The notes: generated from the letters alone by a model not told the origin. A stretch of DNA of 64,000 bases from Glaciecola punicea ACAM 611 (GCF_000252165.1 NZ_BAET01000033.1:62001-126000); one strand, 5' to 3'; numbered from the stretch's first letter, positions 8,092 through 18,619 are shown. Numbers and translations are program-made.

Positions 8092-9474
8092 TTATTGCGT
8101 ATTTGTTATCATAACGGCTTTAATATTAACAAACTCTTTAATGCCAAACCCCCCGTGTTCGCGACCATAGCCACTATTTTTGACGCCGCCAAAGGGTAAA
8201 TTTGGATGCGCTAAACCATAACCGTTTATGTTAATCATGCCTGTGTTGAAATGCTTAAGCGCAAGTTCAACCGCTTTATCTTCATCCCTAGAGAAAATGC
8301 CACCGCCTAGACCGTAGCGCGAATCGTTTGCGATCCTCATGGCGTCTTCATCATCTTGGGCTTTTATTAACGAAGCGACGGGGCCAAATAACTCATCGTC
8401 ATAAGCAGGTGTGTGCGGCATAACATTTTCTAAAATAGACGCTGGGTAAAAGTAGCCCTTTCCTTCTGGTATTTCACAACCGCACACTATGGTAGCACCG
8501 CCGGTAATTGATTGGCTAACTTGGTCGTGGAGTTCGTCGCGCAAGTCTTTTCTTGCCATGGGTCCAAGGTCTGTATCGTCAGCTTTTGGGTCACCAAACT
8601 TGATATTTTCCATTGCTTTTTTAAAGCCTTCTTTAAACTCATCGTAATTCTTTTTGGTGACTATAAAACGCTTTGCTGAAACACATGTCTCACCGTTGTT
8701 TATGACACGGCCTATTACGCAAGTTTCTATTGCGAGGGGTATATCGGCATCATCCAACACAAGGTAGGCATCATTACTGCCAAGTTCTAATACTGTCTTT
8801 TTGGCGTATTTAGCCGCTTCTTGTGCAACAGACTTACCGGTTTCATCGCTGCCGGTAAAGGTCACACCCATTATTTTGCCATGCTTAATGAGCTTACTGG
8901 CCGTTTTACCATCCACAATTAAAGACTGGTAGGCATATTCTGGAAATCCAGCATTTTCGTAAAGCGTCTGTATTTTTTGCGCCATCCCGAAGACGTTAGA
9001 CGCATGCTTCATCACTGTTGTATTGCCTGCCACCAAATTTGAAATACTATATCTGATGACTTGATACAGAGGAAAATTCCAAGGTTGGATTCCTAATATG
9101 ACGCCGATAGGCTGATAACTAACAATTGCTCGACCAGGTTCGTATTCGCGTTCTTCGTTTGCCAATTGCTGTAATGCGTTCTGCGCGGTGAACTTACAAA
9201 TAGCAATACATAGCGCCAACTCTTGCTTACCTTGGGCCTTAATTTTACCCATTTCATCCATCATAAGTTGAAGTATCTCGTCGTGGTTTTTTTCAATCTC
9301 GCCGGCTAATGCTAATGCGAGTTTAGCGCGCTTTTCAACGGGCACTAATTTCCACTCTTCAAAGCAATTGTGTGCATTTTCAATAGCGTTCTCACACTCC
9401 TGTTGAGACATGAGGGTATATTCTTCTAGAATTTCTTCTGTGTAGGGATTGATCGTTTTTCTTGTATTGCTCAT
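8092..9474 (-). CDS. NAD(P) aldehyde dehydrogenase (succinate-semialdehyde type)
   Basis: This 460-residue aldehyde dehydrogenase oxidises an aldehyde to its acid. PWNFPLYQV, VTFTGSDETG, the general base E230 (LELGSND) and nucleophile C264 (NNGETCVSA) are all in place. The family length and GYGLAHPNLPFGGVKNSGYG near the C-terminus resemble bacterial NAD-dependent succinate-semialdehyde dehydrogenases, but substrate assignment is inference. No GABA transaminase is next to it. It is followed by a bidirectional terminator and stands apart from the oxidoreductase at 9666. With the zinc alcohol dehydrogenase it may deal with toxic aldehydes. Confidence 0.9.
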   Translation of the reverse strand: MSNTRKTINPYTEEILEEYTLMSQQECENAIENAHNCFEEWKLVPVEKRAKLALALAGEIEKNHDEILQLMMDEMGKIKAQGKQELALCIAICKFTAQNALQQLANEEREYEPGRAIVSYQPIGVILGIQPWNFPLYQVIRYSISNLVAGNTTVMKHASNVFGMAQKIQTLYENAGFPEYAYQSLIVDGKTASKLIKHGKIMGVTFTGSDETGKSVAQEAAKYAKKTVLELGSNDAYLVLDDADIPLAIETCVIGRVINNGETCVSAKRFIVTKKNYDEFKEGFKKAMENIKFGDPKADDTDLGPMARKDLRDELHDQVSQSITGGATIVCGCEIPEGKGYFYPASILENVMPHTPAYDDELFGPVASLIKAQDDEDAMRIANDSRYGLGGGIFSRDEDKAVELALKHFNTGMININGYGLAHPNLPFGGVKNSGYGREHGGFGIKEFVNIKAVMITNTQ

Positions 9475-9665
9475 TAGTTTATTTCACCTTAATTTGTCTT
9501 AGACAATGTCTATTTGCAATTTTAGCGCCACTTTTTACGCAGTATAAAATTTCCTAGGTCATTGAATTTAATAGTAATAACTCAAACTGAATATTGATAC
9601 TCAATTAAGCTGACGCAAATGGTGAAAAATTTTCAAACACCTATGTGATTTTTACGCGTTTATTT

Positions 9666-10310
9666 TTATTTCTGGTCAAACACGTCAGCCAGCTCTTCAC
9701 TACCGTTGAAAAGTTCAATAATTATGTTTTTCTTAGCTTCATTTTTTACACAGTAAAGCAAGGCATTAGCAACGTCGGCGCGCGTTATTTTAGCATCACC
9801 GTCGTTACATGGTCGCTGATGAGTGAATTTGCCTATGGCATCATCATCGGTCAATGCACCAGGACGAATAACGCTGTAGTGCAATTTGCTGCGTATCAAG
9901 TGCTCATCTGCCATATGCTTAGCCACCAAGTAAGGTTGCATTTCTTCAGGGCCTTCAATAGGCGTATCAGCGCCTATTGAACTGACCATTACAAAATGAT
10001 TGACATCACTTGCTTTGGCATAATCTACTGCTCGACACGCAGACCCTAAATCGATAAGCAATGTTTTTTCAGCGCCGGTGCTTCCACCCGAGCCAGCAAC
10101 GAAAACAACATCGCTACAGTGCTTAAAAGCATGACTGAAATCGTTGGTTAAATCGGTTTCTATAATATGTAAGTTTTTATTATTAATATCCGACAGCTTA
10201 CTTTTATCTCTCACCAGTGCAGACACTTTTTGCCCATCGTTGAGCATAAGTTTGGTGAACTGCTTGCCAATTTGACCGCTTGCGCCAATAATTAATGTGT
10301 TTTTCATCAC
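9666..10310 (-). CDS. NAD(P)-binding atypical SDR-like oxidoreductase
   Basis: This 214-residue protein has the Rossmann motif GASGQIGKQ at residues 9-17 and a second-strand arginine (SALVRDKSK), which suggests NADP binding. It includes VVFVAGSGGSTGAEKT, VNHFVMVSSIGAD and YSVIRPGALTDDD, typical of the NmrA/YwnB-like atypical short-chain dehydrogenase group. Members include flavin reductases and regulators; the substrate is unknown. Cytoplasmic, without signal peptide. It shares direction with the MAPEG gene behind it and may be co-transcribed, with a gap of about 55 bases. Confidence 0.8.
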   Translation of the reverse strand: MMKNTLIIGASGQIGKQFTKLMLNDGQKVSALVRDKSKLSDINNKNLHIIETDLTNDFSHAFKHCSDVVFVAGSGGSTGAEKTLLIDLGSACRAVDYAKASDVNHFVMVSSIGADTPIEGPEEMQPYLVAKHMADEHLIRSKLHYSVIRPGALTDDDAIGKFTHQRPCNDGDAKITRADVANALLYCVKNEAKKNIIIELFNGSEELADVFDQK

Positions 10311-10365
10311 GTTGATTTCCTTTTAATTGTGTAAGATGATAATTGGGCGTGTTCATTGCTCAATA

Positions 10366-10773
10366 TTAAACTAAGTCAAACCCCAGAAGCACCAGCATAA
10401 TGACATTAGCGATAACGCCAATTAGGAAAAAATAGCTTCTTGGGCTGGGGTTTTTCTCTGTTGCTATTGCGTAATATAGTGCCATGTGGATAAGCCTAGC
10501 GACCAAATACACCCATACACAAAGTGTAAAAGCGGTGCTTTGAGAACTTACCATAGCGGCTAAAAAAACGCTGCCCATAAAAAGAGGACTGTTTTCAAGG
10601 GTGTTATGAAAGGTGCGATGGGCTCTAAACACAAAACTGCCGTGAGATAAATCATCGTCTAATTTTCCTGGAGTAACATTTGGCTGTTTAGCTTTGCTAA
10701 ACGTGGCCACCGCCCACTGAATAAGTATCATGAGTAAATACAGGTAAAATGCTAGATATGTAAGGTAGGGCAT
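10366..10773 (-). CDS. MAPEG family membrane protein
   Basis: This 135-residue integral membrane protein fits the MAPEG family (membrane-associated proteins in eicosanoid and glutathione metabolism). It has four hydrophobic segments and the family stretch FRAHRTFHNTLENSPLF between the first two. Some members are glutathione transferases or peroxidases; activity here is unknown. I start at ATG 10773 (MPYLTYLAF), preceded by GAAAGAGAAAC, rather than an upstream ATG at 10824 that adds 17 unrelated residues. It may form an operon with the downstream oxidoreductase. Confidence 0.8.
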   Translation of the reverse strand: MPYLTYLAFYLYLLMILIQWAVATFSKAKQPNVTPGKLDDDLSHGSFVFRAHRTFHNTLENSPLFMGSVFLAAMVSSQSTAFTLCVWVYLVARLIHMALYYAIATEKNPSPRSYFFLIGVIANVIMLVLLGFDLV

Positions 10774-11202
10774 TATTGTTTCTCTTTCATCACAGCTTGT
10801 GTGAAAAACAGAAGCAATATACACGCCTAAGTTAACCTACTAATATGTATGCTTAATTCTAAAGTCAGTACCGCAGGCTCTGTAATAAGTACACATTACA
10901 ATATAAACTTTACCGCGTATTTAGGTCGCTATGAGATCCACCCATTTTTAGCGCCATCTTACTGATTCAACATTAGTTTGATACAAGCAATGGACAAAAA
11001 GGCAATAGGTATGCAATTAGTCGCTACATCCAGCCGCAAAAAAGTAACCATAAAATGATACTGAAAAAATTTATTAGCCTCTTTTAAGCAAGTACCATGG
11101 GTGTCACAAACGGCGATTCGAGTATATTGAGCGCTAACACACCGCCTACACAGAATAAAACGTTGCAATCGTCGCTCCACTGAGCATAACTATCAGTGGC
11201 AA
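10774..11202. other. Gene-free interval with a possible membrane-protein relic
   Basis: No intact gene is supported. On the minus strand, between about 11180 and 10960, short hydrophobic stretches appear in alternating frames (NILESPFVTPMVLA, then LINFFSIILWLLFCGW), broken by stops. That is what a decayed membrane protein would look like, but I cannot name a family. The 73-residue open frame at 10959-11180 looks unlike a natural protein. Confidence 0.25.
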
Positions 11203-12087
11203 TCAAACCGCGAAGGGATATGAAATGGGCGCGTGGCATGCATAACCTTCAAGTGCAAAGTCACTAGTGCTTACCCATGTTTCAATATCTTTTAAAGACT
11301 TTATATCTGGGTTTATATGCAGGCGTGGCATTGCATATGGCGCTCGTTGAAGCTGCACGTTCTGCATCATTTCAAGCTGGTTTTCATAGATGTGAGCGTT
11401 TACTATTTTATGATAGACCTTGCCTGCTTTATGCCCAGAAATTTGGGCCATTAGGGCTAACAATACAAAGCACTGCGGCATATTGAAGGTTAAACCAAGG
11501 GGCACATCGCAGCTGCGCATGTAGCTGGTTAAATGCAAAGTATCACCTAATAAAGAGAAGGTGTGGGTGTGCATGCAGGGGCGCAAACAGCCCAAATGAA
11601 ACTCACCTGGGTTATAGAACGTCAGAATTTCACCGCGGTCATCAATACCCCGACTTAAGTTACTAACAATCTTTTGCAACTGGTCAAGATGCGTACCGTC
11701 GGGCCTATGCCATTGCCTTCCCTGCACACCATATACTCTTCCCATATCATCTGTGCCTTTGCGCGCAGAATTGGCTAGCCACGCGGTATTTTCATTAGCA
11801 TTAGCGTCCCACGTTTTGCAGCCTATTGCCCTGAAACTGGCGGCGTTATCGTAGCCTCGTAAGTATCCAAGTAGTTCGGCAATTGCCGCTTTGTAGTAGC
11901 ACTTGCGGGTGGTAACAAGCGGAAAAGCGTGGTTGCCTACATCGTATTCTAAGTCAGCATTTATGAGCGTTAAGCAACGAATGTTGGTGCGTTTATTCTC
12001 AACCCACTGGCCTTCGTTCAGAAGCCTTTGGCATAAGTCTTCGTATTGGCTAATATTAGCCGAGTTGGGCAATTGTTGCGTGCTCAT
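11203..12087 (-). CDS. thyA: Thymidylate synthase
   Basis: ThyA methylates dUMP to dTMP using methylene-tetrahydrofolate. The 294-residue protein has the nucleophile C171 in LRPCMH, the dUMP-binding [12 protein letters not shown], and the C-terminal PISYPFAV. The form resembles the Vibrio-type ThyA (GCLRPCM and [13 protein letters not shown]) rather than the shorter E. coli enzyme. The order rppH-ptsP-lgt-thyA matches E. coli, and here it closes the cluster. A 26-base gap separates it from lgt, so it is probably co-transcribed. Start at ATG 12087 after AAGGGATT. Cytoplasmic, essential for DNA synthesis unless thymine is supplied. Confidence 0.97.
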   Translation of the reverse strand: MSTQQLPNSANISQYEDLCQRLLNEGQWVENKRTNIRCLTLINADLEYDVGNHAFPLVTTRKCYYKAAIAELLGYLRGYDNAASFRAIGCKTWDANANENTAWLANSARKGTDDMGRVYGVQGRQWHRPDGTHLDQLQKIVSNLSRGIDDRGEILTFYNPGEFHLGCLRPCMHTHTFSLLGDTLHLTSYMRSCDVPLGLTFNMPQCFVLLALMAQISGHKAGKVYHKIVNAHIYENQLEMMQNVQLQRAPYAMPRLHINPDIKSLKDIETWVSTSDFALEGYACHAPISYPFAV

Positions 12088-12113
12088 AATACTAATCCCT
12101 TACTTTTTAATGG

Positions 12114-12971
12114 TTACTTTCCAGGCTTTTTATCTGCGCTTTTAGTCTTGCCTTTTTTGCCAGGCACTAACGCAGGTAATGGTCCTATCATGCCACTTTT
12201 GTTGGCGTAAATGATTAAGGCTATGCCGGCTAATATCATGGGAATACATAATAATTGACCTTGGGTTAGGCCTATATCATACACGCCTAAGTGCGCGTCG
12301 GGCTCACGGTAGAATTCAACAATAAATCTAAATGCACCATAGCCTAACAAGAACAAACCACCCACCGAACCAACAGGGCGTGGCCTGACTGAGTACAACC
12401 ATAAAATAACGAACAGCAGTGCGCCTTCTAAAGCAAACTCGTACAACTGAGAAGGGTGACGGGGGTTTTCTGCACCTGGGAATACAAATGCCCACCACAC
12501 CGTGGTTTCACGCCCGTAAAGCTCGCCGTTTATGAAATTACCAATTCTGCCGGCCCCTAATCCAATGGGCACTAAAGGTGCGATAAAGTCACCTACCGCT
12601 AGAAAAGACCACTGCTTCATTTTTGCAAATATAAATGCCGCAGCGATAACGCCCAAACAACCGCCGTGAAAAGACATACCGCCTTCCCATATTTTGAACA
12701 AATATAGCGGATTTTCTAAAAACGAAGAAAAACTGTAAAACATGACATAGCCAAAACGACCACCTATTATTACGCCCAAAAAACAGTAAAAAAGCAGGTC
12801 GCTTAGCTCGTCTTTGTTCCAAGGAGTACGGGATAGTCTTCTAGAGGCAAGCCAGTACGCAGCGGCAAAGCCTATTAAATACATGAGCCCGTACCAGCGA
12901 AGCGCCACCGGGCCAATCTCAAAAATAATAGGATCTATACTGGGGAAAGTAAGATAGGGTTGTTCGCTCAT
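12114..12971 (-). CDS. lgt: Prolipoprotein diacylglyceryl transferase
   Basis: Lgt transfers diacylglycerol from phosphatidylglycerol to the lipobox cysteine of prolipoproteins in the inner membrane, the first step of lipoprotein maturation. This 285-residue protein has about seven membrane helices and the Lgt signature [14 protein letters not shown] at residues 141-154, plus HGG (102-104) in the early loop. It ends with a Lys-rich cytoplasmic tail. It lies 4 bases downstream of the TauE/SafE gene and just upstream of thyA, as in E. coli apart from the extra gene. Confidence 0.97.
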   Translation of the reverse strand: MSEQPYLTFPSIDPIIFEIGPVALRWYGLMYLIGFAAAYWLASRRLSRTPWNKDELSDLLFYCFLGVIIGGRFGYVMFYSFSSFLENPLYLFKIWEGGMSFHGGCLGVIAAAFIFAKMKQWSFLAVGDFIAPLVPIGLGAGRIGNFINGELYGRETTVWWAFVFPGAENPRHPSQLYEFALEGALLFVILWLYSVRPRPVGSVGGLFLLGYGAFRFIVEFYREPDAHLGVYDIGLTQGQLLCIPMILAGIALIIYANKSGMIGPLPALVPGKKGKTKSADKKPGK

Positions 12972-12975
12972 ATTT

Positions 12976-13782
12976 TTATTCTAGTCCTATGATCATACGA
13001 ATACTCACCAGTACCAGAAATACTGCGAAAATTCTCTTGAGTTTTTTAGTGTCTAATTTAGCAGTAAGTTTAGCACCAATTCGCGCTGTGATCATAGACG
13101 TGATAGCAATACCGAAGGTGGCAGGTAGATATACATAGCCAAGTGAATAATCAGGCAAGTACTCCTTATTGAAACCCGAGTAAATGAAGCTTACGCTGCC
13201 AAAGCTGGCTACTACCACGCCGCATAAAGCAGCGCAGCCAATGGCTTTTTTAATGTTAATTTGAAACCACACTAAAATAGGCACCAGAAGTGCGCCGCCG
13301 CCTATACCCATGAGCGCACTAATAAAACCGGTGCCAAGACCAATTAGCCCAAGCGACGGTTTACCTAAGGTAGAACTTGACACCTTATTACGCCCAAATA
13401 TCATTTGCAAAGCAATCACAATAACCAAGCCAGCGAATATTCGCTGTAGCAGCACACCAGAGATCTTAGTTGCAAAAAAAGCGCCTAAAATGGCACCTAC
13501 TGCAATACCCAAAGCGCAGTAAGTCACGATGTACGTGTCTATATTACCCAGTTTCAGATGGGTTCTGGCCGATGACAAACCCGTAAAGATGACGGTGGAA
13601 AGCGAGGTCGCAATCGCCATGGGCATAGCATGCTCTATATCAATATTGAGTAAATGCTGTGCCATAAACAAAAACGCAGGCACTATTATTAAGCCGCCAC
13701 CAATTCCTAAAAGCCCGGCAAATATGCCGACTATCGACCCTAATACCAAACAAAGTAGAAAGAATATAATAGCAACATCCAT
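12976..13782 (-). CDS. TauE/SafE family permease
   Basis: This 268-residue inner membrane protein belongs to the TauE/SafE (DUF81) family, whose studied members export sulfite or sulfoacetate or move small organic anions. It has two internally similar halves: [19 protein letters not shown] near the N-terminus and [18 protein letters not shown] in the middle, the hallmark of the family. About eight helices are predicted. It sits with no gap behind ptsP and 4 bases ahead of lgt, so it is a true operon member, although E. coli lacks it at this place. The substrate is unknown. Confidence 0.9.
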   Translation of the reverse strand: MDVAIIFFLLCLVLGSIVGIFAGLLGIGGGLIIVPAFLFMAQHLLNIDIEHAMPMAIATSLSTVIFTGLSSARTHLKLGNIDTYIVTYCALGIAVGAILGAFFATKISGVLLQRIFAGLVIVIALQMIFGRNKVSSSTLGKPSLGLIGLGTGFISALMGIGGGALLVPILVWFQINIKKAIGCAALCGVVVASFGSVSFIYSGFNKEYLPDYSLGYVYLPATFGIAITSMITARIGAKLTAKLDTKKLKRIFAVFLVLVSIRMIIGLE

Positions 13783-16077
13783 TTAACTGCCCGCTCTAAT
13801 TAAACCTGCTAACTGCTTGGTTTCTAAATAATCGTTTATTAAGCTAATGACGTCTTGCTGTGTGTCTTGACGCAGTAAAACATTGAGAAACCCCTGCATA
13901 TGAGAAATATCGGTGTTGCGCAACACCCAGTTTATTTTGCGTAAACTATGTGCGTTCATGCTTAGCTTTCGATACCCCATGGCAAGCAAAATAACCGCGC
14001 CTGCCGGCTCACCGGCTAGCTCACCGCATACTGTCACCGGAATATTTGCTTTATTGCTCTTTGTGACAATTTGCTGCAGGGCATTTAGCACCGACGGATG
14101 ATAACTAGAATAGAGTGACGATACGCGTGGATTATTTCTGTCGACGGCTAACAAATATTGGGTTAAATCGTTCGTACCCACAGAGAAAAAGTCCACATGT
14201 TGCGCTAACTGCTCTATTTGAAATATAACTGCGGGTACCTCTAACATCACGCCAACTGCCGGTTTAGACAGTAATTTACCCTGATCGCAAGCGTCTTCTT
14301 TAACTTCTAAAAACGCTTGCTTAATTAAGCGTTTGGCTTCTACCACTTCACTGATGCATGAAATCATGGGTAACAAAATATGCAGATTAGACAGTCCTAT
14401 ACTGGCGCGCAGCATCGCTCTTACCTGCACTAAGAAAATATCGGGGTGATCTAGCGTAAGTCGAATACCGCGCCAGCCTAAAAACGGATTATCTTCAACA
14501 ATAGGAAAGTAGGAAAGCGGTTTGTCGCCGCCTACATCTAGCGTACGCATGGTAATTTCTTTACTAGGATGCGCACTTAATAAACGATGATATAACGCAT
14601 ATTGCTCTTGTTCAGATGGAAAGCGTTCTCGCATCATAAATGGAATTTCAGTTCGATATAAACCGACCCCGTCGCCTTGTAAGAACTGCTCCATTTCAAC
14701 ATTCGCAGACAAGCCTGCGTTCACAAGCAGTGAAATACGCTTGCCGTCTAGGGTAATGCTAGGCTTATCGGCCTGTGCTGTAACTTTACTTTGCAGCACT
14801 TCTTCTTGTGCTATGAGTGCTTGAAAATCAGCGCGGTTATTTTCATTCAGGTTCAGTACAACCTCGCCCGAATACCCGTCTAAAAATAGCTCTTGGTCAT
14901 TTAGAATATTGAGCGATATTTTATGCAAACCCATAACCGCAGGCACGCCCATAGCGCGCGCTAATATAGCAGCATGGCTGTTGTTTGAGCCTTTAATTGA
15001 GATGATACCAGCGAGTAAATGTCTTGGAAATTCCGCTAGCATAGGCGCACTTATTTCGCGCGCAACTAAAATATACTTTTCATGATCTGGTTTGTCTTTA
15101 TTGAGTAAAAACTGCTGGTTGCTGTCACCTACAATATTCCTCAAAATACGGTTAGATAAATCTATAATATCAATCGCGCGCTCACGCATATACGAGTCGC
15201 TCATGCGCTCAAACTTAGCGGCGTAGCTTTCAACCACTAGTTTTAACGACGATGCGGCATCCCAGCCCTCGTGTATTTTAGCCTCTACTTCACGCCCTAA
15301 ACTGTTGGCGTCTAACAGTTGATGATAAAGTTGAAAAATAGCGCTTACATCTTCTGGAATATTGTCTTTTATTTGGTCTGATAGCCGGTCTACCTCTGCG
15401 CGCGTTATCTCAACCGCACTTCTGTAGAGGGAAACTTGCGTTTTAGCGTCGCCCGACTTTTTCGCCACCCATTGTGTGAGATCGTGCTTTGCATTGTAGG
15501 CAACACCGCGCCCAATGACTAAACCAGGCGAACCAGGAATACCGTTAACTACACGCGACTCGTTTATAAGTACCTTATTATCAAGGTTTAAATTACCCAG
15601 TGTTTCAGCGGTCACAATCTCTAATGCAATTTGAGCGGCTAGGGTGATTAAAAAGGCCTCTTCGTCTTCGCTAAAACGACGAATACTTTCTTGCTGCATC
15701 GCAATAACACCCAGTACTTTTCGCTGATAAATAATAGGTGTGCCAATGAAGGCATGAAATTTTTCTTCTTTTACCTCTGGGAAATGCTTAAACTTTGGAT
15801 GCTGTGGCGCATTTTCGATGTTAATCGGTTCTTCGCGGTCGCCTACAAGTCCTATCAGGCCTTCATAAAAACCAATTTTTACTTTACCCACAGCTTCAGG
15901 ATCAAGCCCAACAGTGGCCACTAAACTGAGCTCTTGCTTAGCGTAGTCGGTTAAATAAATAGAACATGAGTCTACGCTCATTGTTTCTTTTACCATTTCG
16001 ACTAAGCGCATCAATGCAGGCTGTAGGTCGGGTATTTGACCTACCTCTTGAATGATTTGCTTAAGGGCAGTAAGCAT
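13783..16077 (-). CDS. ptsP: PEP-protein phosphotransferase PtsP (EI-Ntr)
   Basis: PtsP is enzyme I of the nitrogen phosphotransferase system. It takes phosphate from PEP and passes it to NPr, linking nitrogen state to regulation. A GAF domain occupies roughly residues 1-160, followed by the PEP-utilising phosphohistidine domain with the active H368 in GSNNSHAAILARAMG, and a TIM-barrel PEP-binding domain with RTLDVGGDKPL and VCGELAGEPAG. I start it at ATG 16077 (MLTALKQIIQEVG) behind AAGGAACAC, giving 764 residues; an upstream in-frame ATG at 16137 adds an unrelated 20 residues. Second gene of the rppH operon, 94 bases after rppH. Confidence 0.96.
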   Translation of the reverse strand: MLTALKQIIQEVGQIPDLQPALMRLVEMVKETMSVDSCSIYLTDYAKQELSLVATVGLDPEAVGKVKIGFYEGLIGLVGDREEPINIENAPQHPKFKHFPEVKEEKFHAFIGTPIIYQRKVLGVIAMQQESIRRFSEDEEAFLITLAAQIALEIVTAETLGNLNLDNKVLINESRVVNGIPGSPGLVIGRGVAYNAKHDLTQWVAKKSGDAKTQVSLYRSAVEITRAEVDRLSDQIKDNIPEDVSAIFQLYHQLLDANSLGREVEAKIHEGWDAASSLKLVVESYAAKFERMSDSYMRERAIDIIDLSNRILRNIVGDSNQQFLLNKDKPDHEKYILVAREISAPMLAEFPRHLLAGIISIKGSNNSHAAILARAMGVPAVMGLHKISLNILNDQELFLDGYSGEVVLNLNENNRADFQALIAQEEVLQSKVTAQADKPSITLDGKRISLLVNAGLSANVEMEQFLQGDGVGLYRTEIPFMMRERFPSEQEQYALYHRLLSAHPSKEITMRTLDVGGDKPLSYFPIVEDNPFLGWRGIRLTLDHPDIFLVQVRAMLRASIGLSNLHILLPMISCISEVVEAKRLIKQAFLEVKEDACDQGKLLSKPAVGVMLEVPAVIFQIEQLAQHVDFFSVGTNDLTQYLLAVDRNNPRVSSLYSSYHPSVLNALQQIVTKSNKANIPVTVCGELAGEPAGAVILLAMGYRKLSMNAHSLRKINWVLRNTDISHMQGFLNVLLRQDTQQDVISLINDYLETKQLAGLIRAGS

Positions 16078-16171
16078 TGTGTTCCTTACGATAAAATAAA
16101 TAACGACGAGACGTGTGCAAACATGCTGACTCTGCAAGCCTTACACCAACTATTGCAGCGTGTGCTAATCG

Positions 16172-16708
16172 CTAGGTTTTGGTGTGTCTATGCTTATTTC
16201 TATTTCGCCTTGGCGGCAAAGGGGTGCACTTAGTGATTGGCATAACAAAAGGCATAAACTCCTTCATCATTCGTCTATATACGTCGCGTTTAAATGACAC
16301 GACATTACGTATAGGATACCAGTAACTTACCCAACGCCAATCATCGAATTCAGGATGTCCGGTCGCCGCTAGGTCTACATCAGACTCTTTGCATGTGAGT
16401 GAAAGTAAAAACCACTTTTGCTTTTGACCAATACATACCGGATCGGTACCCTTGCGCACAAGCCGTTTAGGCAGTTTATAACGCAACCAACTACGTGACA
16501 CTGCCTCAATTTTTACGTCTTTTTGTGTCAAGCCAACTTCTTCGTTGAGCTCTCTATACATTGCCTCTTCGGCAGTCTCGCCCTTGTCAATTCCACCTTG
16601 CGGAAATTGCCATGAATGTTGGCCATATCGTCTGGCCCAGAAAACTTGTCCTGATTTATTACAGATTATGATGCCAACATTCGCGCGGAACCCTTCGGTA
16701 TCAATCAC
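16172..16708 (-). CDS. rppH: RNA pyrophosphohydrolase RppH
   Basis: RppH removes pyrophosphate from the 5' end of triphosphorylated mRNAs, which starts RNase E-dependent decay. The 178-residue protein starts [17 protein letters not shown] and carries the Nudix box around residues 38-60, with GGIDKGET followed by RELNEEVGL. The N-terminus and the QYWQFPQGG-like HSWQFPQGG are typical. It heads the rppH-ptsP-TauE/SafE-lgt-thyA cluster and is divergent from mutH, sharing an 84-base promoter region, as in E. coli. Confidence 0.97.
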   Translation of the reverse strand: MIDTEGFRANVGIIICNKSGQVFWARRYGQHSWQFPQGGIDKGETAEEAMYRELNEEVGLTQKDVKIEAVSRSWLRYKLPKRLVRKGTDPVCIGQKQKWFLLSLTCKESDVDLAATGHPEFDDWRWVSYWYPIRNVVSFKRDVYRRMMKEFMPFVMPITKCTPLPPRRNRNKHRHTKT

Positions 16709-16792
16709 TTAGATTACCTGACGCGGTTATTTTTTGATATACTTTCATTCTTTCATATTCTTAGCCTTAATCAAAGTAATTGTTGCCGTTTT

Positions 16793-17461
16793 ATGAAAAT
16801 ACAAGCACCCCCAACATCACAAGAAGACCTATTAATGCGCGCGCATCGGCTGGCGGGGCTATGTCTTGCGGATGTGGCTAGTGAATTAAAGGTAAACGTG
16901 CCGCACAACTTTAAGCGCCACAAAGGTTGGAGTGGACAGCTTATAGAATGTTATTTAGGCGCCACCGCAGGCAGCAAGCCCGAACAAGACTTTGTTGAAT
17001 TAGGCATAGAGCTGAAAACCTTACCGCTTAGTTATGCGCTTCGCCCTTTAGAGACAACCTACGTGTGCTATGCGCCGCTGCGACATATGATGGGGGTAAC
17101 TTGGGAAACCTCAAACGTACGTAATAAACTGCAAAAAGTACTGTGGATACCCATTCAAGGCGAACGTGATATCCCCCCTGGTGAGCGCATTATCGGCTCA
17201 CCTATTTTGTGGCAGCCCAGTGCAAAGCAGTCTTTGCTGATGCAGCAAGACTGGGAGGAGCTTATGGATATGATATCCTTGGGCCAAGTGGAATCTATTA
17301 CCGCGCGCATTGGCCAAGTACTGCAGCTGAGACCTAAAGCAGCAGACGGAAGCGCCCTCACCGAAGCAATCGGCAACAACGGTAGTACTATTTTAACGCG
17401 GCCTCGTGGCTTTTATTTGCGCAAAGAATTTACGCAATCGGTGCTCGATGGCGCTTTTTAA
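16793..17461 (+). CDS. mutH: DNA mismatch repair endonuclease MutH
   Basis: MutH nicks the unmethylated strand at hemimethylated GATC sites once activated by MutS and MutL. The 222-residue length matches the family. The N-terminal region has KGWSGQLIE, then DFVELGIELKTLPL with the catalytic D-x(n)-E-x-K arrangement of restriction-like nucleases. The C-terminal GFYLRKEFT is also conserved. It is divergent from rppH, as in E. coli. Its presence implies Dam methylation and methyl-directed repair in this organism, in line with a gammaproteobacterium. Confidence 0.97.
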   Translation: MKIQAPPTSQEDLLMRAHRLAGLCLADVASELKVNVPHNFKRHKGWSGQLIECYLGATAGSKPEQDFVELGIELKTLPLSYALRPLETTYVCYAPLRHMMGVTWETSNVRNKLQKVLWIPIQGERDIPPGERIIGSPILWQPSAKQSLLMQQDWEELMDMISLGQVESITARIGQVLQLRPKAADGSALTEAIGNNGSTILTRPRGFYLRKEFTQSVLDGAF

Positions 17462-17481
17462 TCACCGCCTCCAACCGTCAT

Positions 17482-18444
17482 TTAGCTTTGCGTATTAACT
17501 GCATTTTCCGTATTTTCCAAAGAAGGTTCGTTATCACCGCTTTCACTAACGGGTGAATAAGCAGTCCCATCGTCGCGCGATGCCTCTTCTTTTTCAAAGG
17601 CTTCACAGGTCATCGTCACGCTATAGGTAAATACTGCGCCAAGCAGCACCACTATCCACAATAAATACACCCATACAAATAAAATAGGAATGGTCGCTAA
17701 AGCCCCATATATAACTTCGTAAGACGGAAAATTAGAAATATAAAAGGCAAAGCCCTGCTTGGTTACTTCAAATAGTGCAGTGGCCAACAAAGCACCAAAT
17801 AATGCGTATTTTGCACGTACATGCCGGTTAGGAACTATCATGTATAAGAGCATGAAACAGCCTATAGCGGCTAGCCAAGGCACCAGCGCAAGTGCTGCAG
17901 TGCCAAAACCAGGCGTATAGTCGTCGGCAAACGTGGCTAAACTGCCTAAATAAGAGCTAACCGCAATACTCACACCTATCAACAAGGGTCCTAGGGTGAT
18001 CACCATCCAATAAATGGCAAAGGTAAAAATGATAGGGCGCTCGTTTTTGGTTTTCCATAAATGGTTAAACGCTTTGTCTATGTTAGATATAAGCATAATT
18101 GCAACCACCAAGAGAACAATAATACTGGTTGCGCCCATACCTGAAGCATTGCCTACAAAATCAGTCATATAATTTTGCACAACGTCACCTGCGGTGGGTA
18201 CGAAACTGCTGAAAATAAGTTCTTCAAATTCCTCGCGGATCTCTTCAAAGGCAGGAAAGGCAGACATCACCATAAAAAACACCATGACTACTGGTACCAG
18301 TGACAGCAAGCTTACGTAAGCTAAGTGCCCTGCCGTTATCGTGATTCTTTCGCCCATTAAGTCTTTAGCAAAATTAATCGCAATTGACCTCAACATTGGC
18401 ATTTTTCTTTTCCCGTAGCCTTTAAATTTATGTAACATTTCCAC
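17482..18444 (-). CDS. yihY: YihY family inner membrane protein
   Basis: This 320-residue protein belongs to the YihY/BrkB-like family (once wrongly called RNase BN). It has about six membrane helices, beginning near residues 50-70 after a basic amphipathic start. ITITAGHLAYVSLLSLVPVV and YGALATIPILFVWVYLLW are characteristic. The tail after residue 285 is acidic and polar. Molecular function is not known. In E. coli yihY precedes dtd and yiiD; here it is on the opposite strand and separated from them by metJ and a proline iminopeptidase gene. Convergent with mutH. Confidence 0.9.
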   Translation of the reverse strand: MEMLHKFKGYGKRKMPMLRSIAINFAKDLMGERITITAGHLAYVSLLSLVPVVMVFFMVMSAFPAFEEIREEFEELIFSSFVPTAGDVVQNYMTDFVGNASGMGATSIIVLLVVAIMLISNIDKAFNHLWKTKNERPIIFTFAIYWMVITLGPLLIGVSIAVSSYLGSLATFADDYTPGFGTAALALVPWLAAIGCFMLLYMIVPNRHVRAKYALFGALLATALFEVTKQGFAFYISNFPSYEVIYGALATIPILFVWVYLLWIVVLLGAVFTYSVTMTCEAFEKEEASRDDGTAYSPVSESGDNEPSLENTENAVNTQS

Positions 18445-18619
18445 GTCGCTCCAAAAGACTCTATAGCCTTAAGACCAATAATTTGCATTAATAATGCACT
18501 GAGCATCACAAATGTCCTAATTTCTATAATCTATATCTTAGCAAACTAAGGCCCAAAATACATGATACAGCAAGGCTTACAGCATTATTTACAAAATTCC
18601 ACAGTGAAAATTGCGCGAT

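Noticed and set aside
10959-11180. 73-codon minus-strand ORF
   Set aside because: No ribosome binding site, unnatural composition rich in Cys and Arg, and no recognisable family; neighbouring frames look like a decayed membrane protein instead.
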